A stretch of 64,000 nucleotides of DNA from Pseudorhodobacter ferrugineus DSM 5888 (GCF_000420745.1 NZ_ATVN01000003.1:62001-126000); one strand, 5' to 3'; positions 8,326 through 17,299 are shown, numbered from the stretch's first letter. Numbers and translations are program-made. Notes: generated from the sequence alone by a model not told the origin.

Positions 8326-9677
8326 ACGTTCAACAACAGATGTTCTCGTTCCCACGGGCTGATAACCTGTTGAAACTCTTTATATTCGTTGCGCTTGACC
8401 GAATCGTAAACCTTACAGAACTCGGACGTCAGCACCTCGCACAGCGCTGTGTCTTCCTCTAACAAGTCCAGCGCATCGCCCAGCGTATAGGGCAGGTCGG
8501 TTTCAATATTATAGGCGTCGCCCGTGCATTCCGCGCGCGGCATCTTGCCCTCCATCAACCCCAGATAGCCACAGGCAAGGCTGGCCGCCAACCCAAGGTA
8601 AGGGTTGCAATCCATCCCCGCCAAACGATTTTCCACCCGCCGCGCCTCGGGCCCCGAAATTGGCACCCGCAGCCCCGTGGTCCGGTTGTCACGTCCCCAT
8701 TCCAGGTTGATCGGTGCTGCAAAATCCGGCACGTAGCGGCGATAGCTGTTCACATAAGGCGCAAGCAACGCCACCGCCCCCGGTAAATGGTTCTGCATTC
8801 CCGCGATGAAATGCATGAACGCATCCGTCTCGTCACCATTGGCGGCCGAAAAGATGTTCTTGCCTGTCTTAATATCCACCACCGAATGGTGAATATGCAT
8901 CGCCGACCCCGGCTCTCCTTCAATCGGCTTGGCCATGAAGGTGGCGAAACAATCGTGCCGCAGCGCCGCCTCACGGATCAGCCGCTTAAAGAAAAAGATC
9001 TCATCGGCCAACCGCACCGGATCACCATGCGCCAGATTGATCTCCACCTGACCCGCGCCGCCTTCTTGCAAAATCCCGTCAATCTCCATGCCCTGCGCCT
9101 CGGCAAAGTCATAGATATCGTCGATCACCTTGCCGTACTCATCCACCGCACTCATCGAATAGGCCTGCTTGCCCGCAGCCCTTCGCCCTGACCGCCCCAT
9201 CGGCGGCAACACCGGCATGTTCGGGTCCAAATTCCGCGCCGTCAGGAAAAACTCCATCTCGGGCGCGACCACGGGGGCCCAACCTTGCGCCGCATACAAC
9301 TCCATCACGCGCTTCAACACATTGCGCGGCGCAGTCGGGATGGGATCACCCTGCTGGTCAAACGCATCATGGATCACCTGCACCGTCACATCCGCTGTCC
9401 AAGGCGCGGCTGTCGTGGTGGTATAATCCGGCACCAACACCATATCCGGCTCGGTAAACAACCCTGACGGGTTATCGGCCCATTCGCCGGTAATCGTTTG
9501 CAGGAAAATCGAGTTCGGCAGGAAGTAATTCGCCTGCGTCGCAAACTTGGACGCGGGCATCGCCTTGCCCCGCGCAACCCCTGCAATATCGGCGATAATG
9601 CACTCCACCTCATCAAGGCGCCGCCCCGCGATATAATCGCGCGCAGCATCAGGCAAATTATCGGTCCATTTCGTCAT
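8322..9677 (-). CDS. puuA: glutamine synthetase-family ligase (gamma-glutamylamine synthetase, PuuA-like)
   Basis: The 451-residue protein has the glutamine synthetase catalytic fold, with EMEFFLTAR, GQVEINLAHGDP and MHIHHS segments contributing the metal and glutamate sites, and NRTTGLRVP near the ATP/phosphate region. Members next to a PuuB oxidase glutamylate amines such as putrescine rather than ammonia. It starts 24 bases after the amidotransferase stop and overlaps the oxidase start by four bases, so the three genes form one leftward operon. A second, clearly different homologue lies at 12.6-13.9 kb. Family is certain; the amine substrate is inferred. Confidence 0.82.
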   Translation of the reverse strand: MTKWTDNLPDAARDYIAGRRLDEVECIIADIAGVARGKAMPASKFATQANYFLPNSIFLQTITGEWADNPSGLFTEPDMVLVPDYTTTTAAPWTADVTVQVIHDAFDQQGDPIPTAPRNVLKRVMELYAAQGWAPVVAPEMEFFLTARNLDPNMPVLPPMGRSGRRAAGKQAYSMSAVDEYGKVIDDIYDFAEAQGMEIDGILQEGGAGQVEINLAHGDPVRLADEIFFFKRLIREAALRHDCFATFMAKPIEGEPGSAMHIHHSVVDIKTGKNIFSAANGDETDAFMHFIAGMQNHLPGAVALLAPYVNSYRRYVPDFAAPINLEWGRDNRTTGLRVPISGPEARRVENRLAGMDCNPYLGLAASLACGYLGLMEGKMPRAECTGDAYNIETDLPYTLGDALDLLEEDTALCEVLTSEFCKVYDSVKRNEYKEFQQVISPWEREHLLLNV

Positions 9678-9701
9678 CGGAACGCTCCGGTCAAAAGTAC
9701 A

Positions 9702-10382
9702 TCAGCCCCTTGGCTGCTTGAAAAACGCGGCAATCTGCCCCGCCATGCTGTCACTGTCCAACGGCGTATCCAACTTGGCCGTTGCCGCCTTCAACAGCGC
9801 ATCGGGAACCAACCCCTTGCCCCGCGTCTTCATCAACCCGTCCACAAACGCAGGCCGAAACTCGGGATGCGCCTGCACGGTAAACACACGGTCATCATAG
9901 ACCAGCGCCGCATTGGCACAAAACGCATTGCGACCTGCCACTTGCGCCGCAGCCGGCTTTTCAATCACCTGATCTTGATGCCAGGCATTCAACCGCACGG
10001 TCTTGCCACCAAAATCATACTCGGTCGGCCCCACGGCCCAGCCTTTGGTGAACTTCTCAACCCGGCCTCCCATCGCCTGCGCTATGATCTGGTGGCCGAA
10101 ACAAATCCCTACCATCGGCACATGGGCCGCAAAGGACGCGCGGATAAAATCCTCCAACGGCGGTATCCACGCATGGTCCTCATAGGCACCAAACTTTGAT
10201 CCCGTAATCAGCCACCCGTCACAGGCCTGCACATCGGGGGGAAAAACCCCATCCAGCACCCGAAACGTCTGAAAGGTGAACCCATGCCCCTCCAACAGGC
10301 GCTCAAACATGTCTGGATAGTCCCCCATCTCACCTGAAAGCTGTTCAGGCGAGACACCAGTTTGCAAAATGCCGATAAGCAT
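9702..10382 (-). CDS. class I glutamine amidotransferase (possible gamma-glutamyl hydrolase)
   Basis: This 226-residue protein carries the class I GATase triad: the GICFGHQ nucleophile elbow with cysteine, and a QAHPEF segment with the His-x-Glu pair. It resembles the stand-alone GMP-synthase-like GATase group. As first gene of the operon with a PuuA-like ligase and PuuB-like oxidase, it could remove the gamma-glutamyl group at the end of the pathway, as PuuD does in E. coli, though PuuD belongs to a different GATase subfamily. The start at 10382 has a GGGAC ribosome site; an upstream start at 10424 is less likely. Confidence 0.78.
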   Translation of the reverse strand: MLIGILQTGVSPEQLSGEMGDYPDMFERLLEGHGFTFQTFRVLDGVFPPDVQACDGWLITGSKFGAYEDHAWIPPLEDFIRASFAAHVPMVGICFGHQIIAQAMGGRVEKFTKGWAVGPTEYDFGGKTVRLNAWHQDQVIEKPAAAQVAGRNAFCANAALVYDDRVFTVQAHPEFRPAFVDGLMKTRGKGLVPDALLKAATAKLDTPLDSDSMAGQIAAFFKQPRG

Positions 10383-10517
10383 GACGTCCCTTTTTGTTGA
10401 TACGCAAACCCTACCCTTACGCACGGGGGGGCGGCAAGGGGGGAAAACGGTGCGGTCAGCCCTTGCTCCCGCGTAACAGCTGCGCCACCATGCAGGTCAC
10501 AACCAAAAGGAACCGCC

Positions 10518-10835
10518 ATGATAGACATCAGCGCCAGCAAAGTCGTCCAAGTCATCTTTCAAGCCCGCGAAGGCCATATCGCCGCCGCCGAACTGACCGC
10601 CTTCATCGAAAACCTGAACGAAGATGAACAGGCCCATCTGACCGCCATCGCATGGGTCGGGCGCGGCAGCTTTGACGCGGAAGATTACGCCGAGGCGGTG
10701 ATGACCGCGCGTTCTGAGAAAACCACGCCAACATCCGACTATCTGATGGGCATGCCGCATCTGGCCGAAAACCTCGAGGCGGGGCTCGATGCAATGGGCA
10801 TAGATGTCGACGGCGAAGAAGAGGACTTGCTGTGA
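10518..10835 (+). CDS. DUF3775 family small acidic protein
   Basis: The 105-residue protein is acidic, with a conserved-looking core containing LNEDEQAHLTAIAWVGRG and a very acidic C terminus (DGEEEDLL). This matches the DUF3775 family common in Rhodobacterales, whose role is unknown. There is no signal peptide or membrane segment, so it is cytoplasmic. It overlaps the next reading frame by four bases (GTGA), suggesting translational coupling with the small secreted protein. Confidence 0.75.
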   Translation: MIDISASKVVQVIFQAREGHIAAAELTAFIENLNEDEQAHLTAIAWVGRGSFDAEDYAEAVMTARSEKTTPTSDYLMGMPHLAENLEAGLDAMGIDVDGEEEDLL

Positions 10836-11067
10836 TCCGCACAGCCGTAGCCTTTTTGCTGACCCTGTCGCAGCCCGCGATGGCCGAGGTGTGCTTGGGC
10901 AAAAACGTCCGCATCGGCGGGCATGACGCATCAAACCAAACCTTCACCAAACAAAAGCGCGGCGAATATATCATCCATGAAGATCAACCCAAAATGCCGG
11001 CTGCGTATGGCGCAAAAACAAGGACGGATCGAAAACCAAAGTTTGCCATTTGAAGAAACAGAAATGA
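10832..11067 (+). pseudogene. small secreted protein gene with an apparent frameshift
   Basis: A GTG start overlaps the DUF3775 stop (GTGA) and opens a signal peptide ending in QPAMAEVC. The frame runs through GGHDASNQTFTKQKRGEYI and stops at 11053. From about 10999 a frame shifted by one base reads GCVWRKNKDGSKTKVCHLKK and stops at 11067; its Cys pair and basic composition look like the natural C terminus. One extra A in the A4 run at 10991-10994 would join the two. The gene is therefore probably broken, or the sequence has a one-base error. Function is unknown. Confidence 0.55.
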
Positions 11068-11144
11068 CATCCAAGGCGTCTAGATCTTCGGTCGCCTAAC
11101 GCGAAACGCCTGATTTCATCTTTGCCCAAATATTCAAAAAGGAT

Positions 11145-11197
11145 GGTGGGTTAACACCCACCCTACACCCTTTGCGTAGGGTGGGTGTCAACCCACC
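11145..11197. repeat. inverted pair of a 22-bp palindromic repeat
   Basis: Two 22-base arms (11145-11166 and 11176-11197) are complementary at 21 of 22 positions, with a nine-base loop. Each arm contains its own small palindrome (GGTGGGT/ACCCACC) and ends or begins with CCCTAC/GTAGGG. The same 22-mer with one change recurs at 59069-59090. The pair lies between a small gene and the converging GST gene, and could also stop transcription. It looks like a REP-type dispersed element. Confidence 0.7.
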
Positions 11198-11213
11198 ACT
11201 CCGCGCGCCGTGG

Positions 11214-11810
11214 TCACGCACCCACCCAAACCGCCCGCTTTTCCATGATCGCGCCAAACCGGTCTGATGTCTCAAATCGTGCCAACCAGGCCTGCACGCG
11301 CGGCCAAGGCTGTGCGGCAAACCACGCCGTATCAATATGGGCAAACTGCCGTACAAACGGCAGCAGCGCATAATCGGCAAGGCTGGCCCGCGCGAACATC
11401 CAATCGCCCAGCTGCGCCTCCAAATCGTCAAAAAACCGCACGGCTTCGGCGCGCGCCGCCGCCACCTCGGTGGCCTCATGGCGGACGGCATATTTCACGC
11501 GGTCCAAACTGCGCTTGAACGGCCCGTCGGCCCGCGCAATCCAGTCCCACCCCTCGTCCGGCATGTCCAACCAGCCCTCAGGGTCGTTCTGGCGCAGCGC
11601 CCACAGCATGATGTCCAAACTTTCGTCAATCACGCCTTGATCGGTCACCAAACAGGGCACCGTCCCGCTGGGTGACGCGGCCAAAAACGCCGCAGGCTTG
11701 TCGCGCAGCAAAATCTCGCGCCACTCCACCGCAACCCCCGTCACGGCAATCGCTAACCGTGCCCGCATCGCATAGGGGCAGCGGCGAAAGGAATAAAGGA
11801 TCGGGGTCAT
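11214..11810 (-). CDS. glutathione S-transferase family protein
   Basis: The 198-residue protein begins with a thioredoxin-like GST N-terminal domain: SFRRCPYAMRAR includes a redox Cys-Pro, and SPSGTVPCLV provides the cis-Pro glutathione contact. An all-helical C-terminal domain follows from about residue 90. Such proteins conjugate or reduce glutathione-linked substrates in the cytoplasm. It stands alone between a repeat and a 117-base gap. The substrate is not predictable. Confidence 0.85.
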   Translation of the reverse strand: MTPILYSFRRCPYAMRARLAIAVTGVAVEWREILLRDKPAAFLAASPSGTVPCLVTDQGVIDESLDIMLWALRQNDPEGWLDMPDEGWDWIARADGPFKRSLDRVKYAVRHEATEVAAARAEAVRFFDDLEAQLGDWMFARASLADYALLPFVRQFAHIDTAWFAAQPWPRVQAWLARFETSDRFGAIMEKRAVWVGA

Positions 11811-11927
11811 GCAAGGCCTCCCTTAGTCACAATCAGCGAATGCCGGTTTCATTGTCCCGAAAGCAGCGCGTCACGCGTTGTGACCGGCTTGCTGCCGCCA
11901 AGGTCACACCCGGCAGGTCACATATTT

Positions 11928-12479
11928 TCACAAACACGCGGCCGCCAGCAAACCCGCAGGCCGCACCTCGGTTGCGACATAGCGCTGCATCTCGCCAACC
12001 CAATTTTTGGCCTTTTGCGCGTTTTCAGGTGCAGGGCCAGCACTGGCAAACTGCTTTTCCAACCCGACCAAGGTGAAAAAGAAAAAGCTCTGCTTGTCTC
12101 CCATCGCGCCTGCCTCTTTGCCCTGATCCGGGCGCGCGATCGCCAAAAGATTACTTTTGCGCAAGGCGTCGATGGCATGGTCGCGCAACGCGCCAAAGCC
12201 TGGCCCAAAGTTTGCAACAGCGTCTTGGGCTTCGGCAATACCCCAAAATCCCACTTGCGCCAAGACAAAGGCTTGTTGGTCTGGATAGGGCGACATGGCG
12301 CGGGGCAGGCGGCCAAGCCGTTCCACATCCCGCATAAAGCGCCCCTCCGCACTACAGGCTTCGCCTTCAATCAGGTTCAAAACCTCTAGGTTGGACAGGC
12401 AGCCGTCCTTGGCAAAGGCCGCGCCACTCAACGCTGCGGCGACTATCACGGCCCATATGAGAAGAATGCGATTGTCCAT
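11928..12479 (-). CDS. secreted protein of unknown function
   Basis: The start at 12479 gives 183 residues, with a clean signal peptide (hydrophobic stretch of about residues 6-21, ending SGAAFAKDGC). The mature part is mostly helical with two N-terminal cysteines (DGC, EAC) and a C-terminal AAACL. No family is recognised. A TTAA-N7-TTAAC element lies 36-51 bases upstream of the start and could place the gene under CtrA. The upstream extension to 12602 is rejected because it lacks the signal peptide at its N terminus. Confidence 0.65.
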   Translation of the reverse strand: MDNRILLIWAVIVAAALSGAAFAKDGCLSNLEVLNLIEGEACSAEGRFMRDVERLGRLPRAMSPYPDQQAFVLAQVGFWGIAEAQDAVANFGPGFGALRDHAIDALRKSNLLAIARPDQGKEAGAMGDKQSFFFFTLVGLEKQFASAGPAPENAQKAKNWVGEMQRYVATEVRPAGLLAAACL

Positions 12480-12514
12480 ACCCAGCCTTTGGCCCTTGTG
12501 TCCGCATCCGCAGG

Positions 12515-12530
12515 TTAAAATCGGGTTAAC
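12515..12530 (-). promoter_or_regulatory. CtrA-type box upstream of secreted protein gene
   Basis: TTAAAATCGGGTTAAC matches TTAA-N7-TTAAC, the consensus of the alphaproteobacterial cell-cycle regulator CtrA. It lies 36 bases upstream of the leftward gene starting at 12479. Binding is predicted, not shown. Confidence 0.5.
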
Positions 12531-12606
12531 AAAAACACATAAATTAAATGATATCAACGGCTTGTAAATATGTCCGCGCGCGAACAAACACGCGAACACC
12601 AAGGTT

Positions 12607-13944
12607 TCAAACCGTATCCAGATACAATTCCAGCTGCTCTTCGGGGCTCAACTCTGCCAGATAATGCATCTCCTGGCGTTTTGTCAGGGCATAATTCCGG
12701 ATCAAATCGCGGCTGAAAATACGGGGCATGATGTCTGATTTTTCAAAAGCCTCAATCGCGGTTCCCCAATCGGTCGGAATCTGTCCCAACCCATCCTGGG
12801 CATAGGCATTGCCTGTCACGGCAGGGGGCGGCTCCACCCCGTCTTCGATCCCGTTCAGGGCCGCGCCCAAAATCACGGCCAGCATCAAATAGGGGTTCAC
12901 ATCCCCCCCAGCGACCCGATGTTCAATTCGCCGCGCCCCGGGTGACCCCGCCGGAATCCGGATTGCCGCAGTCCGGTTTTCATAACCCCAACAAATCGCG
13001 ACCGGGGCATGGGCATCGGGGACCAATCGTTCATAACTATTGCCATGGGGGGCGAAAAGCAGGGTTGAATCGTTCATCGCTTCCAAACAGCCCGCCACAG
13101 CATGGCGCAGCGCAGCGGTTCCTTTTGGCCCGCCCGAGTCGAAAATATTGTCGCCTTTCTCGTCCAAAATTGAGAAATGGGTGTGCAGGCCAGACCCCGA
13201 ATATTCTGGGTAAGGCTTGGCCATAAAGGATGCCGCAAACCCATGCCGCCGCGCCAGCCCTTTGACCAGCATCTTGAACAGCCATGCATCATCCGCCGCC
13301 CGCAAGGCATCATCACAATGCATCAGGTTAACTTCGAACTGCCCGAGGCCGGTTTCCGAAGTTGAGGTGTCGGCGGGAATATCCATCGCCTCACAGGCGT
13401 CATAAAGATCGGTAAAGAACGTATCAAACGCGTCCAGCGCACGGATTGACAGGGTCTCGGCAGCCTTGCGGCGCTTGCCTGAACGGGGCGAAGCGGGGAC
13501 TTGCATCTTTTTGCCGCTATCGTCAATCAGGAAGAACTCTAGCTCCATCGCACAAACCGGGGTCAGCCCCCTCGCCTTATAGCGCGCCACAACGGCGGCA
13601 AGCGCCTGACGCGGGCAGCCGTCATAAGGCTGTCCATTTTCGCGAAACATCCAGATCGGCAGCAAGGCCGTCGGCGCCTCGAGCCACGGCATCGGCATGA
13701 ACCCGCGTTCGGTAGGCTTCAAAACCCCGTCTGCATCGCCTTGTTCAAACACCAACGGGCTGTCATCAATATCCTCGCCCCAAATGTCGAGGTTCAGCAC
13801 TGAAAAGGGAAATCGAATACCGTCCTTGACCGCCTTGTCAGCAAAGCGCGATGGGATGCGTTTGCCCCGCGCCTGTCCGTTCGAATCTGCCGCAGCCACA
13901 CGGATCGTGCGAACCTCGGGATGTTTCCTCAGCCAGTCTTTCAT
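12607..13944 (-). CDS. second glutamine synthetase-family ligase
   Basis: The 445-residue protein has the glutamine synthetase fold, with an MELEFFLIDD metal-site segment, QFEVNLMHCDD, HTHFSILDEKGDN and ENRTAAIRIP motifs. It is clearly paralogous to the ligase at 8.3-9.7 kb but differs throughout. It is the last gene of a leftward operon, three bases after an ABC permease, so it probably glutamylates the compound that this transporter imports, such as a polyamine or other amine. True glutamine synthetase (GlnA) is unlikely given context and sequence. Confidence 0.82.
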   Translation of the reverse strand: MKDWLRKHPEVRTIRVAAADSNGQARGKRIPSRFADKAVKDGIRFPFSVLNLDIWGEDIDDSPLVFEQGDADGVLKPTERGFMPMPWLEAPTALLPIWMFRENGQPYDGCPRQALAAVVARYKARGLTPVCAMELEFFLIDDSGKKMQVPASPRSGKRRKAAETLSIRALDAFDTFFTDLYDACEAMDIPADTSTSETGLGQFEVNLMHCDDALRAADDAWLFKMLVKGLARRHGFAASFMAKPYPEYSGSGLHTHFSILDEKGDNIFDSGGPKGTAALRHAVAGCLEAMNDSTLLFAPHGNSYERLVPDAHAPVAICWGYENRTAAIRIPAGSPGARRIEHRVAGGDVNPYLMLAVILGAALNGIEDGVEPPPAVTGNAYAQDGLGQIPTDWGTAIEAFEKSDIMPRIFSRDLIRNYALTKRQEMHYLAELSPEEQLELYLDTV

Positions 13945-13947
13945 GTC

Positions 13948-14775
13948 TCACCTGATGATTTGCGGGCGCAGTTTGATCTTGCTCCGCTCGTTTGACGGCA
14001 AATGCCGGTTCAGCCGCCGGTTTATGGCCCCAAAAATCCAGATCAATGCGAGCGTCAGCAATATGAAATAGAAGGCAACGATGGGGTAAGGCGTAAAAGG
14101 GTTAAACGTTTTGTCCACAAAGTAGCTGGCATAATACAGCGCATCACCGCGTTGCCCAAAGGCCGGAAAGCCCGAGAAGAACACCAGCGTGGTGGCATGA
14201 AACAAGAAGATCGCCTCGTTCGTATAGGCGGGCCAAGCCAGCCGCATCATGGTGGGCCATTGAATGCGCATAAACCGTGACCATCCCGAAATGCCGTAAG
14301 CATCTGCAGCCTCGAGATCACCCTTGGGGATGGATCGCAGGGCACCATAGAAAATCTCGGCGGAATAGGCGGCGGTGTTCAAAAACAGCACGATCAGCGC
14401 GCCTGCCCAAGCCCGCGATAGCCAGCTGACCTCGAATACTATGCCAAAAAGGTCGATCCCTTCGCGTGGCAGCAAAACCAGTGCCTCGTATGCCAGAAAG
14501 AACTGGATGAACAAAGGCGAGCCGCGAAAGACAAAAATGAACCATTCGGCAGGCTTGCGCGCCACGGCATGGCGCGATGCCTTGGCCAGTGCCAGTGCAT
14601 TGGCGAACACAAACCCACAAAGCAAGGCAAACACGCCGAAATAGACGTTCCAGATCAGGCCCGACCCGATCAGCGTGAACTGCTGGCACAGCGAAAAATC
14701 GGTTTTAGGCAACAGCCGTTCACCAATCCCGATAGAGCGCAGGCCGTAATCGGCAATCGTTTGCAGGCAGCTCAT
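13948..14775 (-). CDS. polar amino-acid-type ABC transporter permease (HisM-like)
   Basis: This 275-residue inner-membrane protein has several hydrophobic helices and the permease EAA loop (LEAADAYGISGWSRF), placing it in the His/Glu/Arg/opine family. It overlaps the preceding permease gene by four bases and is followed by the ligase gene. With the partner permease it should form the membrane channel of a binding-protein-dependent importer. The substrate is unproven; the ligase suggests an amine or basic amino acid. Confidence 0.88.
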   Translation of the reverse strand: MSCLQTIADYGLRSIGIGERLLPKTDFSLCQQFTLIGSGLIWNVYFGVFALLCGFVFANALALAKASRHAVARKPAEWFIFVFRGSPLFIQFFLAYEALVLLPREGIDLFGIVFEVSWLSRAWAGALIVLFLNTAAYSAEIFYGALRSIPKGDLEAADAYGISGWSRFMRIQWPTMMRLAWPAYTNEAIFLFHATTLVFFSGFPAFGQRGDALYYASYFVDKTFNPFTPYPIVAFYFILLTLALIWIFGAINRRLNRHLPSNERSKIKLRPQIIR

Positions 14776-15653
14776 GTCGCGGCCTTTCGTTGGGCTTCGC
14801 CTGCTGCTGTGGCTTGCCCATGGCTAAGACGGTTTTGCACGCGTGTCAGCACCACTTCGGAAAATTTGGTCATCGCAAGGTAAAACACGAGCAGCGCAAG
14901 AAAGTAATAAAGCCGCCAATCGGGGTGGGGAAAGGCATAGACGGCGGTTTTGGCACCGCCCAATTCACGGGCCCAATAGACGATATCCTGCACACCCAGC
15001 AAGAACAGCAAAGGCGTAGCTTTGATTAAAATCATCCATAAATTTGACAGACCGGGCAGGGCATAGACCCACATCTGCGGCACCAACACGCGGCGAAACA
15101 CCTGTCCGTGGTTCATGCCATAGGCTTCGGCTGTTTCAAGCTGCGCGCGGGGCACGGCCTGCATGGCGCCATATAAAACATTCGCCGCAAAGGCGCCAAA
15201 AACCAGCGCAAAGGTGATGACAGCCAGCACAAAGCCGTAGATCGAATGCCAAACCTGTGGCGACGAATTCTGTGGCACCTTGGCCTGAGGGCAAACCCGA
15301 AATTCCAACCCGTTGCGGATGGGATCTGTCCAATCGGGGCAGCGTACCTGATGCACCAGCCATTCGATGCTTTGGTCCAAGGCGATGACAAAGAACAGGA
15401 AAAACACAATATCGGGAATGCCGCGCACCATCGCGGTATAGCCTTTGCCAAGGATACGCAGCGGCAAATGCGGCGACCGCGCCAGCATTGCTCCGCCAAA
15501 GCCAAAGGCCAAAGCTGTGGGGGCGGTAACGACCAAAAGGGTGAGGACCGTCAGAAACGACCAATAGAAATCAATATGCTTACCCGTGGTGAGGTAGCAC
15601 GACAGCCAGTTCAGGCCTTGCAAGGACGAAGGGTCGACACAGCTTGAAAACAT
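14772..15653 (-). CDS. polar amino-acid-type ABC transporter permease (HisQ-like)
   Basis: The start at 15653 gives 293 residues with multiple membrane helices and an EAA loop (LETAEAYGMNHGQVF). It is somewhat longer than typical HisQ proteins because of an inserted hydrophilic loop around residues 115-145 (GLEFRVCPQAKVPQN region). It lies between the binding-protein gene and the second permease, overlapping the latter by four bases. A start 36 bases upstream is possible but adds an unusual N terminus. Confidence 0.86.
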   Translation of the reverse strand: MFSSCVDPSSLQGLNWLSCYLTTGKHIDFYWSFLTVLTLLVVTAPTALAFGFGGAMLARSPHLPLRILGKGYTAMVRGIPDIVFFLFFVIALDQSIEWLVHQVRCPDWTDPIRNGLEFRVCPQAKVPQNSSPQVWHSIYGFVLAVITFALVFGAFAANVLYGAMQAVPRAQLETAEAYGMNHGQVFRRVLVPQMWVYALPGLSNLWMILIKATPLLFLLGVQDIVYWARELGGAKTAVYAFPHPDWRLYYFLALLVFYLAMTKFSEVVLTRVQNRLSHGQATAAGEAQRKAAT

Positions 15654-15730
15654 GAAAATCCGATAAGGGCAGCACCTACCTTTTTGCAAAACGGTGCAAA
15701 GCGGCGGGCGCTGCCCAAGATTGTGTCAAA

Positions 15731-16453
15731 TCAGTAGGTGGCAACCTTGTCGCCAAACCACTTTACGATCAAGGTGTTCAGCGATCCGTCGGCCTTCATC
15801 GTTGCGATTGCCGCATCAAATTTGTCGCGCAATTCGGTGTCGGATTTACGCAGACCCATGCCCACGCCATCACCGATTTGCACTTCTTCACCCGCCCAGG
15901 CGAATTGTCCGCCGGACTGCTCCAGAATTGGCACCAGATAGTCCTTGTCGGCAAACACGGCGTCTGCTTCGCCGTTGCGTACAGCGGCTACGGTTTCATC
16001 CGGGGTCGCAAATTCAACTAGGGTTGCTCCGCTTGCGGCCACATGCGCCGACTGCACTGTGCCGGTTTGTGCCGAAACCACACCGCCCATTACATCGGTG
16101 TCCGCGCTCAGCGCCATGTAGGCAGAGGTTGCGGGGGGAATGTAGTTTTGGGTAAAGGCAAGCACCTCGGCGCGTTCTGCCGTAATATTCATGCCCGCAA
16201 TGATAACGTCATAGTTGCCGGACTGAAGGTTTGGGATGATGCCATCCCAATCGGTTGTGACCCATTCGCAGGTCAGGGCCGCCAGTTCGCACAGCTTGTC
16301 GCCGACTTCACGTTCGAAACCGTCAACTTCGCCGGCATCATTGATAAAGTTGTAGGGGGGGTAGGCGCCTTCAGTCCCCAAGCGGATGGTTTGTGCGGAT
16401 GCCGCGCCAGCCGTCAGGGCCAGCAGTGCAGTTGTCAGGATAAGTTTTTTCAT
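15731..16453 (-). CDS. periplasmic amino-acid-type substrate-binding protein
   Basis: The 240-residue protein opens with a signal peptide (MKKLILTTALLALTAGAASA) and then the family-3 binding-protein pattern TIRLGTEGAYPPYNFINDAG. GFEREVGDKLCE and DWDGIIPNLQSGNYDVI are typical of HisJ/ArgT/LAO-like proteins. It captures the ligand in the periplasm for the neighbouring permeases and ATPase. It lies second in the operon, 39 bases after the ATPase gene. Confidence 0.93.
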   Translation of the reverse strand: MKKLILTTALLALTAGAASAQTIRLGTEGAYPPYNFINDAGEVDGFEREVGDKLCELAALTCEWVTTDWDGIIPNLQSGNYDVIIAGMNITAERAEVLAFTQNYIPPATSAYMALSADTDVMGGVVSAQTGTVQSAHVAASGATLVEFATPDETVAAVRNGEADAVFADKDYLVPILEQSGGQFAWAGEEVQIGDGVGMGLRKSDTELRDKFDAAIATMKADGSLNTLIVKWFGDKVATY

Positions 16454-16492
16454 TGATAGCTCCCTAGTGTAAACGTGATGGTTCTTTGTGCC

Positions 16493-17299
16493 CTAGCCGC
16501 CAGCGGAAAGGAAGCCACGCAAACGCTCTGTCTGCGGGTTTCCAAACACGGCACTGGGGGGGCCTTCTTCTTCTGTAACGCCTTGGTGCAGGAAAACGAC
16601 GTGGTCAGACACATCGGCGGCAAGCCGCATATCATGCGTGACCAGCAGCATGGTGCGACCCTCTTCGGCCAAAGCTTTGATCACCTTGACCACCTCTTGC
16701 TCCAACTCGGGGTCCAGCGCCGAGGTGGGTTCGTCAAACAGCAAGGCGCGGGGTTCCATGCACAGCGCGCGGGCAATGGCGGCGCGTTGTTGTTGGCCGC
16801 CCGACAGCATCGCAGGCCAGGCATCGGCCTTGTCGCCAATTCCCACCTTGTCCAGATAGTGCCGCGCCTTGGCTTCAACCTCTTTCGGGTCGCGTTTCAG
16901 AACGGTGACGGGGGCCTCCATGACGTTTTGCAGGATGGTCATATGGGACCAAAGATTGAACTGCTGAAACACCATCGACAGGTTCGTGCGGATGCGCGTC
17001 ACCTGCGCACGGTTGGCGGGGTGTCGGTTCAGCCCTTCGCCGCGCCATTGAACGGCCTCGCCTTCGAATTTGATCACGCCTTGCTGGCTGTCTTCCAGCA
17101 AATTGCAGCACCGCAGCAGCGTCGATTTGCCCGAGCCCGACGACCCGATCAGCGAAATCACATGCCCCTTGGGGGCAACCATATCGATGCCCTTAAGCAC
17201 CTCAAGTTGGCCATAGCTTTTGTGCAGATCCCGGATTTCGATGACCGGAGTGTCCGTGTCAGCGTTTTCAGGTGTGGAAAGGGGGGCGGTTAAGGTCAC
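16493..17299 (-). CDS. polar amino-acid-type ABC transporter ATP-binding protein (HisP-like)
   Basis: The nucleotide-binding subunit has Walker A GSSGSGKST, signature LSGGQQQRAA, Walker B ALLFDEPTSALD and the H-loop VTHDM. The GTG start at 17299 gives 268 residues, close to the family norm; a TTG at 17404 would add 35 residues unlike the family and is disfavoured. It is the first gene of the leftward transporter-ligase operon. It energises import by the two permeases. Confidence 0.9.
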   Translation of the reverse strand: MTLTAPLSTPENADTDTPVIEIRDLHKSYGQLEVLKGIDMVAPKGHVISLIGSSGSGKSTLLRCCNLLEDSQQGVIKFEGEAVQWRGEGLNRHPANRAQVTRIRTNLSMVFQQFNLWSHMTILQNVMEAPVTVLKRDPKEVEAKARHYLDKVGIGDKADAWPAMLSGGQQQRAAIARALCMEPRALLFDEPTSALDPELEQEVVKVIKALAEEGRTMLLVTHDMRLAADVSDHVVFLHQGVTEEEGPPSAVFGNPQTERLRGFLSAGG

